From assembly GCA_937922595.1 (NCBI GenBank), contig CALAIY010000003.1:1-37415 (forward strand): a DNA stretch of 37,415 nucleotides, given 5' to 3'. This stretch comes from an uncultured Verrucomicrobiales bacterium. GTDB lineage: Bacteria; Verrucomicrobiota; Verrucomicrobiia; Verrucomicrobiales; DEV007. Of this stretch, positions 8,164 through 16,505 are shown piece by piece (position 1 is the first letter of the stretch; each line of letters begins with the position of its first letter). A model generated the notes under the pieces. That model was not told where the DNA came from. It saw only the letters and a program-made list of their open reading frames with translations, and ran no database searches. The translations under genes and the position numbers were made by a program.

Positions 8164-9078
8164 ATGCCACAAAACGTCCCAAGCTACTCTCCAGCACGCA
8201 TCTGGACAATCGCGTCCGCCACCTTCACCCAGCTCGTCCGCATGAAGGTCTTTTACTTCCTGCTCTTCTTCTGCGCCGCCATCATCGCCGCATCCCTCAT
8301 CGTCATCAGCGCCAGCCCCGACCAGGAACTGAAGCTCATCAAAGACGTCGGATTCGGCTCCATGAGCCTCTTCACCATCATGTTTGCCATCGCAGGCACC
8401 GCCGTCCTTCTCCCACGCGACCTCGAAGACCGCACCCTCTACACCATCCTCACCAAGCCCGTCCGCCGCCCCGAATACCTCATCGGGAAGCTCATCGGCG
8501 TCCTCCTCCTCATCGCCGTCTCGCTCGCCGTCATGCAAGTCGTCTTCAGCGCCATCCTCTATCTACGGCAAAGCCAAATCCTCGACCGCGAACTCGCCGC
8601 CATCGCAGATCGCGCCACCCGCATCCCCGCCACCGCCGAATACGCCGAAGGCGAGGCCGATCAAATCCGCAACATGATTTCCGCCCAAGGCCTCAAGCCC
8701 AGCCTTCTCCTCGCCCCCCTCTCCATCTTCCTGAAAGCCTCCATAGCCGCCGCCTTCACCCTCCTCCTCGCCACCTTCGCCAGCTCCACCCTCTTCACCG
8801 GCATCTGCGGCGTCGCCATCTACATCATCGGACACTTCCAATCTCTCGCCCGCAAATACCTCCTCACCGGCGAATCTCCCGATCTCCTCGCACGCATCCT
8901 CGCCGCCCTCACCGCCCTCGTCTTCCCCGATATGAAAGTATTCGATATTGTGGACGACGTCACCGCCGGCACACCCGTCCCCCTCGAAGCCATCGCCCAG
9001 ATGAGCGGCCTCGCCGCCCTCTACATCCTCGTCTACACCTCCATCGCCTGCTTCATCTTCTCCGACAAAGAATTCTAG
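8164..9078 (+). CDS. ABC-2 family transporter permease
   Basis: Membrane subunit of 304 residues for the preceding ATPase. The N-terminus ('IWTIASATFTQLVRMKVFYFLLFFCAA') is the usual first helix of the ABC-2 permeases annotated as multicopper-enzyme-maturation or NosY-like. A 'LPRDLEDRTLYTILTKPVRRPEYLIGK' stretch is the conserved cytoplasmic coupling segment found after helix 2 in this family. About six transmembrane segments are visible, with a large periplasmic loop between helices 3 and 4 (residues ~145-180). The gene ends one base before the ATG of the next gene, so the three genes 7171, 8164 and 9080 are very probably co-transcribed. The substrate is unknown. Confidence 0.93.
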   Translation: MPQNVPSYSPARIWTIASATFTQLVRMKVFYFLLFFCAAIIAASLIVISASPDQELKLIKDVGFGSMSLFTIMFAIAGTAVLLPRDLEDRTLYTILTKPVRRPEYLIGKLIGVLLLIAVSLAVMQVVFSAILYLRQSQILDRELAAIADRATRIPATAEYAEGEADQIRNMISAQGLKPSLLLAPLSIFLKASIAAAFTLLLATFASSTLFTGICGVAIYIIGHFQSLARKYLLTGESPDLLARILAALTALVFPDMKVFDIVDDVTAGTPVPLEAIAQMSGLAALYILVYTSIACFIFSDKEF

Positions 9079-9079
9079 C

Positions 9080-9910
9080 ATGCCCTCGAAAACTGCCACC
9101 ACCGCAATCGTCGCCTGCACCCTCCTCACCTTCGGCGCCGTCCGCCTCCCCCTCGAATCCCACATCGAGCACACCCTCCGCACCGCCGGTGCCCACCAAG
9201 GCGAAGTCACCCTCGCCCTCCGCGATGAACTCGGCCAAAACGGCCTCCTCGCCGTCCTCGGCGGCTTCCGCTCCCTCGTCGCCAGCATCCTCACCATCGA
9301 AGCCACCACCGCCCGCGACGACAACCAATGGGGCGAAGTAGAAAACCGCTACTCCCTCGCCACCCGCCTCCAGCCAAACGTCGCCTCCTACTGGCGCGAC
9401 AGCCACTTCCAGATGGGCTACGACGCCATCCATTACTACAGCTACCACGAAGACAACACCCACCTCCCCATCGAAACACTCCGCTCCCTCATCATCCGCT
9501 ACGCCCGACGCGCCATCAAATTCCTCGACGACGGCCTCGCCGCCAACCCCCGAGACAGCCAGCTCGCAGCCACCTACGCCCTCTACCTCTCCAATAAAGA
9601 CCAGCGCCCCTTCGCCTACGACCCCTGCCTCGCCGCCGAAAAATACGCCCTCGCCGCCGCCGCACCCGGAGCCCCCAGCTACTACACCCGCTTCGCCGCC
9701 CTCCAGCTCGCCAATTGCCCCGGCAAAGAAAAAGAAGCCCACCAGCGCCTCACCCAGCTCTTCCATGCCAGCGAGCGCAATCACAAGCCCACCCTCCTCC
9801 GCAAGCTCCACCATCTTGAAAAAACACTCAGCATCCCCCCCCACAAACGCCTAGTTCCCCAAGCCCCACCACTCCCCGAAGCCCCCGGACCACAAAAAAT
9901 CCTCAGATAA
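9080..9910 (+). CDS. TPR-like exported or membrane-anchored protein of the ABC cluster
   Basis: Protein of 276 residues with an N-terminal hydrophobic segment (residues ~8-24) that may be a signal anchor. The remainder is helical and TPR-like. The block 'NQWGEVENRYSLATRLQPNVASYW' followed by 'GYDAIHYY' resembles the 'W..........LQP.f...W......YN' repeat of uncharacterised TPR proteins that accompany ABC-2 permeases in Planctomycetes and Verrucomicrobia. A second helical pair covers residues ~155-190. The C-terminal 25 residues are proline-rich. The start ATG follows the permease stop after a single base, so translation is probably coupled. It may scaffold the transporter; the function is not known. 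The very long minus-strand frames opposite it are codon-bias artefacts. Confidence 0.75.
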   Translation: MPSKTATTAIVACTLLTFGAVRLPLESHIEHTLRTAGAHQGEVTLALRDELGQNGLLAVLGGFRSLVASILTIEATTARDDNQWGEVENRYSLATRLQPNVASYWRDSHFQMGYDAIHYYSYHEDNTHLPIETLRSLIIRYARRAIKFLDDGLAANPRDSQLAATYALYLSNKDQRPFAYDPCLAAEKYALAAAAPGAPSYYTRFAALQLANCPGKEKEAHQRLTQLFHASERNHKPTLLRKLHHLEKTLSIPPHKRLVPQAPPLPEAPGPQKILR

Positions 9911-10011
9911 CCCATCGATTACCTCTAATAAAACTACCGTAATTGTTGCAATCTGCCCACTGCCCCCCGACAATACAAGCTTCCCTGGAGCCCTTTTCCC
10001 ACCTTACCCCG

Positions 10012-10734
10012 ATGAAATTCGCCATATTCGGTGATATCCACGCCAACCTCGAAGCCTTCGATGCCGTCCTAGAAGACGCCGCTACCCAAGGCTGTACCGA
10101 GCACGTATGTATTGGCGACATCGTCGGCTACAACGCAAACCCCTCCGAATGCCTCCAAAAGGTCGCTGAGCTCAACTGCCCCACCGTAAAAGGCAATCAC
10201 GACGAAGAAGCCAGCATCGACACCGACATCACCGGCCTCAATCCCCTCGCCCAAAAAGCCCTCGAGTGGACCCGCGACGCCCTCAGCGAAGAAGAAAAAC
10301 AATGGCTCCGCGACCTCCGAATGGTTCGCCAAGTAGGCGATTTCACCATCGTCCACGCCACCCTCGACAGCCCCACCGGCTGGGCCTACGTCATGAATAA
10401 ATTCGACGCCATGGCCAGCTTCTCCTACCAATTCACCCCCCTCTGCTTCTTCGGCCACACCCACGCCCCAAGAATCTACATCAAAGACGGCAGGGTAAAC
10501 GCCGAAGACGCTCTCACCACCAGCATCGAGCCCGGCAAAAAATACTTCGTCAACGTAGGCAGCGTAGGCCAGCCACGCGACGGCGACTGGCGCGCCTCCT
10601 ACGGCATCTACGACAACGACGCCAAGACCATCACCATCCGGCGCATCCCCTACGATCTCCGCGCCGCCCAAGACAAGATCAATCAAGCCGGCCTCCCACC
10701 CATGCTCGCCGAGCGCCTCGCCCACGGTCGCTAA
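10012..10734 (+). CDS. Calcineurin-like metallophosphoesterase
   Basis: Predicted two-metal phosphoesterase of 240 residues, related to the YfcE/MJ0936 branch. All metal-ligand blocks are visible in order: GDIHAN (Asp8, His10), GDIVGYN (Asp36), GNHD (Asn62-Asp64), His115 in VHATLDSP, and GHTH (residues 148-151). 'VGSVGQPRDGDWRASYGIYD' is the usual C-terminal family motif. The start at 10012 was chosen over an in-frame upstream codon at 9943 because the fold begins directly with 'MKFAIFGDIH'. The upstream gap (9911-10011) contains a weak promoter-like pair (TTGCAA at 9946, ACAATA at 9970), so it may be transcribed independently of the ABC genes. The physiological substrate, probably a phosphodiester or phosphomonoester, is unknown. 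Confidence 0.92.
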   Translation: MKFAIFGDIHANLEAFDAVLEDAATQGCTEHVCIGDIVGYNANPSECLQKVAELNCPTVKGNHDEEASIDTDITGLNPLAQKALEWTRDALSEEEKQWLRDLRMVRQVGDFTIVHATLDSPTGWAYVMNKFDAMASFSYQFTPLCFFGHTHAPRIYIKDGRVNAEDALTTSIEPGKKYFVNVGSVGQPRDGDWRASYGIYDNDAKTITIRRIPYDLRAAQDKINQAGLPPMLAERLAHGR

Positions 10735-10735
10735 A

Positions 10736-10753
10736 GAGAGGCTTTTCCCTCTC
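10736..10753 (+). promoter_or_regulatory. Hairpin sequestering an SD-like sequence before the glycosyltransferase start
   Basis: GAGAGG (10736-10741) and CCTCTC (10748-10753) pair around a six-base loop. The hairpin begins two bases after the phosphoesterase stop and ends at the base before the ATG at 10754. The left arm is the only Shine-Dalgarno-like purine tract available to that gene, so folding would hide it. There is no T-run. It may be a translational control element. Confidence 0.35.
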
Positions 10754-11758
10754 ATGAGCCCCCTCCAGGAAACCGCAGCCCGTGCCACCCACGCGCTCAT
10801 CGTAAAGCCCGGCTCACTTGGCGACGTCGTCCACACCCTCCCCGCAATCGCCGCGCTGCACCGCGCCCACCCCCACCTCCAGCTTCACTGGATCATCGAC
10901 CCCCGCTGGGCCGCCCTCCTCCAGGGAAACCCCTGCCTAGCAAAAGAGCGCCCCCTCCTCCACTTTCCCCGCACCGCCATGCGTGGCCTCAGTGCACCCA
11001 CAGGAATCAGGAATTTCCTCAAAAATCTCCGCGCCCTCCCCAAGCCCGATCTCGTCCTCGATTTTCAAGGCCTCCTTCGCAGTGGCCTCATCGCCAAAGC
11101 ATCCGGAGCCCCCATTCGCGCCGGCCTCTCCGATTCCCGCGAAGGCGCCCGCCACTTCCACACCCACATCACAAAAATCGACCCCGGAGCCCACGCAATC
11201 GACCGCTATCTCGCCCTCGCAAAATCCTTCGGCGCCAATACCAGCCACCTCGATTACCACCTCCCCGAAGCAGACATCTCAGAATTCCCAATTCCCAATT
11301 CTAAATTCCTTCTTCTCCATCCCTACGCACGAGGCACAGGCAAAGCCCTCTCTCCAAAACAAATTATCAACCTTTGCCAGCAACTCTCAGAGCAAAAAAT
11401 CCTCCTCATAGGCCACCCCACCACACCCCCGAAAAACCTCCCCCCCAACGTCACCAACCTCACCGGGAAAACCACCCTCCCCCAACTCATCACCCTCGCC
11501 AAACGCGCCACCCTCACCATCAGCGCAGACAGCGGCCCCATGCACATCGCCGCCGCCGTCTCCCCCGCCATCCTCAGCATCCACACCTGGACCGACCCCC
11601 GCAAAGTCGGCCCCCACCGGCCCGATGCCCTCCTCTGGAAAACCCACCGCATCGCCAAGCTCCACGAATTCTCCAATAAAGAGCTCACCAGCACCGCCAC
11701 CCTCACCGATCTAGCCATCACCAAAATCGCAAACACCGCGAAAGCCTATCTTACATAA
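10754..11758 (+). CDS. Glycosyltransferase family 9 (heptosyltransferase I-like)
   Basis: Predicted ADP-heptose:LPS heptosyltransferase or a related GT9 enzyme of 334 residues, acting at the cytoplasmic face of the inner membrane in LPS-core assembly. The N-terminal domain opens with 'ALIVKPGSLGDVVHTLPA', the GT9 acceptor-site motif (K18, GSLGD). 'DLVLDFQGLLRSG' is the second conserved block. The C-terminal Rossmann domain contains SADSGPMH (residues 257-264), the donor-binding D..GP.H motif, followed by 'WTDPRKVGPHRP'. Its start lies 19 bases after the phosphoesterase stop. The interdomain linker (near residues 177-186) is encoded by four 7-bp units whose loss or gain would break the frame. 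The exact sugar and acceptor cannot be assigned. Confidence 0.9.
   Translation: MSPLQETAARATHALIVKPGSLGDVVHTLPAIAALHRAHPHLQLHWIIDPRWAALLQGNPCLAKERPLLHFPRTAMRGLSAPTGIRNFLKNLRALPKPDLVLDFQGLLRSGLIAKASGAPIRAGLSDSREGARHFHTHITKIDPGAHAIDRYLALAKSFGANTSHLDYHLPEADISEFPIPNSKFLLLHPYARGTGKALSPKQIINLCQQLSEQKILLIGHPTTPPKNLPPNVTNLTGKTTLPQLITLAKRATLTISADSGPMHIAAAVSPAILSIHTWTDPRKVGPHRPDALLWKTHRIAKLHEFSNKELTSTATLTDLAITKIANTAKAYLT
11283..11310 (+). repeat. 7-bp tandem repeat (about four units) inside the glycosyltransferase gene
   Basis: Two exact AATTCCC units (11283-11296) are followed by the diverged units AATTCTA and AATTCCT. The array encodes the linker residues 'EFPIPNSKF' between the two Rossmann domains. 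The unit length is not a multiple of three, so slippage by one unit would truncate the enzyme. Confidence 0.6.
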
Positions 11759-11781
11759 ACCCCTCAATCTCCCCCGTTAGT

Positions 11782-11791
11782 TTTCTAGAAA
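11782..11791. promoter_or_regulatory. Palindrome and SD before the ECF sigma gene
   Basis: The perfect 10-bp palindrome TTTCTAGAAA lies 20 bases before the sigma-factor start, in the 53-base gap after the glycosyltransferase gene. An AGGAG Shine-Dalgarno sequence (11794-11798) follows it, 13 bases before the ATG, which supports the start at 11812. The palindrome could be an operator; that part is speculative. Confidence 0.3.
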
Positions 11792-11811
11792 TTAGGAGTT
11801 ATCCCATTGAA

Positions 11812-12366
11812 ATGCCAAGCTCCGAAGAAAGCGACCAAGATCCCAATAACGACCGCTACGAACTCTTCGTCCAGCGATTCACCAAGCACGAGCCCGACAT
11901 CCGCCGCTTCATCCGCTCCCTCCTCCCCAGCTGGAGCGATACCGACGAAGTCCTCCAACGCACTGCCCTCGTCATCTGGAGAAAATTCGACAACTACGAT
12001 GAGACCACCAATTTCATGAAATGGGTCTGTGTCATCGCACGCTTTGAAGCACTCGCCTTCCGCAGGAAAATGGCACGCGACCGCCTCGTTTTTCGCGAAG
12101 ACATCATGGACCTCATGGCCGAAGAAGGAGCCGAAGAAGTCGATATCCGCCGAGCCCAGCACGAAGCTCTCGAATACTGCATGCATCTCCTCCCCGAGAA
12201 ACAACGCAAATTCATGCTCCTCGCCTACACCCCCGGCATCAAAGTAAAGCAAATGGCCAAAGACGCAGGCTCCTCCGCCGCCGCCTTCTACATGCGCCTC
12301 AAACGCCTCCGGCGAAAACTCATGGAATGCATGGAGACCAGGATCCAACAATCCACCCAAGCCTAA
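11812..12366 (+). CDS. ECF RNA polymerase sigma factor (Planctomycete/Verrucomicrobium type)
   Basis: Sigma-70 family ECF factor of 184 residues. Region 2 covers about residues 18-90 ('FVQRFTKHEPDIRRFIRSLL' and 'DEVLQRTALVIWRKFDNYD', with the WVCVIARFEALAFRRK block for -10 recognition). Region 4 covers about residues 120-175 ('LLPEKQRKFMLLAY' then a helix-turn-helix 'IKVKQMAKDAGSSAAAFYMRLKRLRRKL'). The layout and the '..DTDEVLQRT' core match the subfamily found almost only in Planctomycetes and Verrucomicrobia. The gene ends four bases before the FecR/LamG gene, so the two are translated together and form a sigma/anti-sigma pair. The large exported proteins downstream are the obvious candidate targets, but this is inferred from position only. 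Confidence 0.94.
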   Translation: MPSSEESDQDPNNDRYELFVQRFTKHEPDIRRFIRSLLPSWSDTDEVLQRTALVIWRKFDNYDETTNFMKWVCVIARFEALAFRRKMARDRLVFREDIMDLMAEEGAEEVDIRRAQHEALEYCMHLLPEKQRKFMLLAYTPGIKVKQMAKDAGSSAAAFYMRLKRLRRKLMECMETRIQQSTQA

Positions 12367-12370
12367 TCCC

Positions 12371-14041
12371 ATGAGCGCCTCCCATTTCAAAGACCTCCCC
12401 GCCAAAGAGCAGGAATGGCTCCAAGATTATCTCGATGGCACCATCGAGAAAGCTGCCTTCGAATCCCTCCAGCAACGCATGCTTGAGGACCCAAAACTCC
12501 GCGCAATCGCCCGAAACCTCCTCTCCCTCGATGCCTTTCTCTTCGAAAAAAGCCATGACGTAGCCAGCCTTCCCGCCCTCGACGCCTGGGCCGGAGAAAA
12601 CACACAAGATTCTCCCCAGAAAATCATCCATTTTCCCGCATTCGCCCCCATAGCAGCCGCCGCCGCCATCCTATTTCTCCTCAGCTTCGGAGCCATCTTC
12701 CTCATCCAAGAAAAACAGCCACTCCAAAAAAATCCCGTCGTTTCCAACCAAGAACCTTCCGCCGAAGGCTTCGCCGTCATAGAAAATATATTTGATGCCA
12801 CTTGGCCATCCCACAGCTCATCCCACCACAGTGGAGATGTCCTCGGAAGCGAAATCTTCCAGCTCACCAGCGGGACCGCAGAAATCCGCTTCTTCTCCGG
12901 AGCCATGATGATCGTCGAAGGCCCCGCCCAAATCGCACTCAAATCGGCCTGGGAAGCCTCCTGTGTCGAAGGAGCCATCAGAATGCGCGTCCCCCCAGCC
13001 GCCCGCGGATTCAAGCTCCACGCCCCCTCCAGCGAAATCATCGATCTCGGCACCGAATTCGGGCTCCATGTCCGCGAAGGAAAAGCACACGTCGAAGTAT
13101 TCGATGGAGAAATTTCCCTCCGCCACCGCCAGGAAAGCGCCGTCCTCCTCACCAAAGGCACCGCTCGGGGAATTTACGATAATCAGCCATCTCTCGAAAT
13201 CCCATCTGGTAAAATTTCCTTCCCAGAAATTGGAAAACTCAATCCCCGCGCAAACCAACGTAAAATCAATGATTTCGCCCGCTGGGAAGCCCACCGCAAT
13301 TCCCTCGCCACCCGAAAAGATCTCCTCGCCTACTACACCTTCGATAGCCCCCAAGCCTTCAGCCTAATTCCCGATCTCACCATCCCTCGAAACCCCGAAT
13401 CCGATGGAGCTCTGATCCTCGCCGAATCGGTAAACGGACGCTGGCCCGATCTCAAATCCGCCCTAGAATTCCGCCGTCCCGGCTCCCGCGTACGCGTCAG
13501 TATTCCTGGAGAATTCTCCGCACTCACGTTTTTCACCTGGGTAAGGATCGATAGCCTCGATCGCCTCTACAACGCCCTCTTTATGGGAGATGGCTACGAA
13601 ACCGGTGAACCACACTGGCAGATCAACAACAAAGGAGAAATGATGCTCTCCGTAATGGTCGATCACACCGCCCCCCATCCACTTTACCCCACAAAAACAC
13701 GATACCACTACGTCTACCGCTCCCCCCCCATGTGGGATCGCTCCAAAAGCGGCCAATGGATGAACCTCGCCTCAGTCTTCGATCCTACCGGAAAGACCGT
13801 ATCTCACTACGTCGATGGTAAACAAATTTCCCAACAAGCTATCGAACCCATGTTCAAAGTGACAACACTCCGAATCGGCAACGCCGAAATCGGCAATTGG
13901 GGGCAACCCTTCCGCGAAGACCCCACCTTCGCCATCCGCCACCTAAACGGCAGAATGGACGAAATCGCGCTCTTCCGCAGCGCTCTCACCTCAGAAGAAA
14001 TCGCGGCACTTTACGAGAGCAGCCGCGTAGGTCGCCGCTAA
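12371..14041 (+). CDS. FecR/LamG transmembrane anti-sigma factor
   Basis: Single-pass membrane regulator of 556 residues partnered with the ECF sigma factor just upstream. Residues 1-80 are an acidic, helical cytoplasmic part ('EQEWLQDYLDGTIEKAAFESLQQRML'), the likely sigma-binding domain. A transmembrane helix spans about residues 91-112. A FecR-like domain follows (about 155-260, with 'GTAEIRFFSGAMMIVEGPAQ' and 'IIDLGTEFGLHV'). The C-terminal third (about 320-550) is a LamG/concanavalin-like lectin domain ('ALTFFTWVRIDSL', 'GRMDEIALFRSALTSEEI'). This is the common Verrucomicrobia design in which a periplasmic lectin domain could sense a glycan and release the sigma factor. It carries no signal peptide; the internal helix directs insertion. 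Glycan sensing is inferred. Confidence 0.9.
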   Translation: MSASHFKDLPAKEQEWLQDYLDGTIEKAAFESLQQRMLEDPKLRAIARNLLSLDAFLFEKSHDVASLPALDAWAGENTQDSPQKIIHFPAFAPIAAAAAILFLLSFGAIFLIQEKQPLQKNPVVSNQEPSAEGFAVIENIFDATWPSHSSSHHSGDVLGSEIFQLTSGTAEIRFFSGAMMIVEGPAQIALKSAWEASCVEGAIRMRVPPAARGFKLHAPSSEIIDLGTEFGLHVREGKAHVEVFDGEISLRHRQESAVLLTKGTARGIYDNQPSLEIPSGKISFPEIGKLNPRANQRKINDFARWEAHRNSLATRKDLLAYYTFDSPQAFSLIPDLTIPRNPESDGALILAESVNGRWPDLKSALEFRRPGSRVRVSIPGEFSALTFFTWVRIDSLDRLYNALFMGDGYETGEPHWQINNKGEMMLSVMVDHTAPHPLYPTKTRYHYVYRSPPMWDRSKSGQWMNLASVFDPTGKTVSHYVDGKQISQQAIEPMFKVTTLRIGNAEIGNWGQPFREDPTFAIRHLNGRMDEIALFRSALTSEEIAALYESSRVGRR

Positions 14042-14123
14042 GCGCGAATTAGGTCATAAATTATTTCCGCTACACGGTTAGCTTTTCCGCCGCCCGGTAG
14101 TTATTTAATAACAAACCCCCCTC

Positions 14124-14149
14124 CGGGGCGGCAGACCTCTGCCGTCCTG
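14124..14149. promoter_or_regulatory. Strong GC-rich hairpin upstream of the LamG protein gene
   Basis: A nearly perfect 12-bp stem, whose inner 7 bp are CGGCAGA / TCTGCCG and whose outer part contains two G-U pairs, lies 28 bases before the ATG at 14178. It is not followed by a T-run, so it is a poor intrinsic terminator for the anti-sigma gene on either strand. It could be a leader structure, a processing site or a copy of a dispersed palindromic repeat. The rest of the 136-base gap shows no gene. Confidence 0.45.
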
Positions 14150-14177
14150 ATTACAACCCCTAAAACTGATTCTTCCG

Positions 14178-16487
14178 ATGGACGCAAATCCTTCACGCTT
14201 CATTCTGGCCGCTTTCTGTGCTGCCGCATTTTCCCTCGCTCCCGCAAATGCAAAGCTCGCCGCCTGGTTCCCCCTCGATGATTTTTCATCCAACAGCGAT
14301 TTCATCAATGACAACATATCCAACATTGAGGCACTTCTAATCAACTTCGATCCCGATACACCCGCAGAGTCTCCCATAACCCGAATTGCCTCCTCAGCCC
14401 GCCCCAACTTAGGAGCCGCCTACGATTTCGATGCCATCGGCGGAATCGACCTCGGAACTTCATCCGAAGTACAACCAAGTAACCAATTCACCATTTCATT
14501 CTGGTTTCAGCCGCAAACGCAGAACCCATTCGCACGACTATTCGAATCCCTCGTTGGAAACGATATGAATCAAAGCGGCATTCGAATCGATCTCAATTCC
14601 GCGGGAAACACCGTTCGAACTCTTATCCGTGATGGTTCCGGCGAACAACAAATCGTATCTCATCCCACTATCCTTAAAAACGATGGCACATGGTATTTTT
14701 TCGCCCTCCGCTACGACTCCACCTTAGTAGATACCAGCCCCATGCAGATCACTCTCATCGAATCCGGAGATAGCCTTCTGGATGAAACCGCGATAGCAAA
14801 TGATACAACGGGCCCTGCCACCATAATAACCGGGCCGCTCGCACCCTATGCCTCAGCCTCCTTTGTCGGCGTTGCCACGGCAAGCGGCCCCGCAGGAACT
14901 GGCCTCGATGCCAAAATGGATGAAATCGCATTCTTCAATAACTCAGACAATGCAGGATTCCTCAGCAATGCCCAGCTTGCAGCCACCTATAACTTCGGCC
15001 CATCCGGAGTAGAACTCATTTCATCCTTTGAAAGTGATATCTCCAGTATTCCTTCCGGCGGATCCGCCACACTCTCCTGGACAGTAACCGAGCCTTTCGA
15101 TTCCCTCGTCATTACAGACTCCCTAGGCACTGAAACCGACGTCGCCTCCAGCACCACCAATGGCAGCGGATCCACCACAGTCTCTCCCAGCGATTCAACC
15201 AGCTACTTTCTCAAATCCACCCGAGGAGATGCTGAAAACGTCTCAGCCATCTCAGTGCTAGCAGCCTCCCCGCCGCTCGTGGATACATTCACCACCAGCG
15301 CAAAGGTCTCCCTATCTAGTGCCCCTGTCACTCTCAACTGGTCAGTTACCGGTGCCAATTCTCTCACCATCACCCCTGGCTCAATCACCGTTACCGGAGA
15401 GACCTCAACAATCGTCAATCCAACCGAGACCACCACCTACACTCTCACCGCAACAAACAACAACGGATCCACAACCTCAGAACAGACCATCACCATCATC
15501 GAAGCACCATTACCAGCCAACCGCTACCTTGCCTCTACCTCCACAAATTCAAACACCGCATGGCAAGATGAAATCGGTACGAGCACTTGGACACTCAATG
15601 GAAGCACCGTAAACAATCCTTCGCTCACCACCTCTCCCTCCACCAATATCACCGCCGCTTACAGCACAGATGCCGGAGTCTTCGGCGGCGGAGCCGGCAG
15701 CTTCCGCTACCCAGAATTTTCTGCGGAAATCTGGCTAGCTCTCAATCAGCTCACGCCCGATTACAATGTCGTATTCGAGACCGGCGGCGGCTTCGCCGGC
15801 CTCTCATGCATCGTAAACCAAAGTGAATTGCGATTCCTTGGCAGCTTCAACAACGCACGAACCCTTGATGTCCCCATCCCCATCTCAGGACTTCTCCTAA
15901 GCGACTTCGTCCAAGTCGTCTTCTCATACAGCACTGAGACCGATACCTTCAACGCTTCGATACGCGACACAGCCGCCCAAGTTCGCACAGTCTCAGCAAC
16001 AGATGTAGAAATCCTTATCGGAGGGAATGGTGCCGGACTTTTCGCTTTCCGCGGCGGCGATAATAGCAACCCAAATGCACTTGGAGGACACACGGAAGGC
16101 GTCGAAACGCCAATCCCTGGATTAATGAATTTCCGCTCTGAAATTGCAATCGTAAATGTCTATGATCGCGTCCTCTCCGAAGCCGATGTTATCACTGCAT
16201 TCAATCGAGTTTCCACGGGGACAGTCAATCCTCCTGCCGACGATTCATTCGATATCACCGCAGTCACTCTCGACGCCGAGGCGAACACTCTCAGCCTCAC
16301 CTGGCAGTCGGTATCTGGAAATACCTACGATGCTCAATTCCTCGATACCGATACGAACGAATGGAATAATCTAGGCGAAACCGCCGTTGCAGTAGCAACT
16401 ACCACAACCAAGGCATTCCCGACACCCGGCCCAAATGCAAGCCGCTACTTCCTGCGAATTATAGATCTCGGAGTCATCGCCCAATAA
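14178..16487 (+). CDS. Secreted LamG / Ig-like repeat protein
   Basis: Exported protein of 769 residues with a signal peptide ending near residue 25 (ANA). A first LamG-type lectin domain spans about residues 26-270 ('LAAWFPLDD', 'TISFWFQPQ', 'AKMDEIAFFNN'). Two Ig-like domains follow at about 278-360 and 365-440; both contain 'tLsWtVt' and 'psdsTsYfLkstr/ptetTtYtLtAtN', typical of verrucomicrobial surface proteins. A second LamG-like domain covers about 448-685. The final 80 residues form the small module also seen in other proteins here ('YDAQFLDTDTNEWNNL', 'RYFLRI'). There is no PEP-CTERM tail. It is probably a surface or extracellular glycan-binding protein under the sigma/anti-sigma pair upstream; no enzymatic motif was found. 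Confidence 0.88.
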   Translation: MDANPSRFILAAFCAAAFSLAPANAKLAAWFPLDDFSSNSDFINDNISNIEALLINFDPDTPAESPITRIASSARPNLGAAYDFDAIGGIDLGTSSEVQPSNQFTISFWFQPQTQNPFARLFESLVGNDMNQSGIRIDLNSAGNTVRTLIRDGSGEQQIVSHPTILKNDGTWYFFALRYDSTLVDTSPMQITLIESGDSLLDETAIANDTTGPATIITGPLAPYASASFVGVATASGPAGTGLDAKMDEIAFFNNSDNAGFLSNAQLAATYNFGPSGVELISSFESDISSIPSGGSATLSWTVTEPFDSLVITDSLGTETDVASSTTNGSGSTTVSPSDSTSYFLKSTRGDAENVSAISVLAASPPLVDTFTTSAKVSLSSAPVTLNWSVTGANSLTITPGSITVTGETSTIVNPTETTTYTLTATNNNGSTTSEQTITIIEAPLPANRYLASTSTNSNTAWQDEIGTSTWTLNGSTVNNPSLTTSPSTNITAAYSTDAGVFGGGAGSFRYPEFSAEIWLALNQLTPDYNVVFETGGGFAGLSCIVNQSELRFLGSFNNARTLDVPIPISGLLLSDFVQVVFSYSTETDTFNASIRDTAAQVRTVSATDVEILIGGNGAGLFAFRGGDNSNPNALGGHTEGVETPIPGLMNFRSEIAIVNVYDRVLSEADVITAFNRVSTGTVNPPADDSFDITAVTLDAEANTLSLTWQSVSGNTYDAQFLDTDTNEWNNLGETAVAVATTTTKAFPTPGPNASRYFLRIIDLGVIAQ

Positions 16488-16505
16488 TAATAAAATGATC
16501 GGCTC

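Noticed and set aside
8563-11260. Long minus-strand open frames (over 250 codons) opposite the ABC permease, TPR, phosphoesterase and glycosyltransferase genes
   Set aside because: Their products are made almost only of Gly, Glu, Val, Ala and Asp, as expected from reading C-ending codons backwards; no motif or start context supports them.
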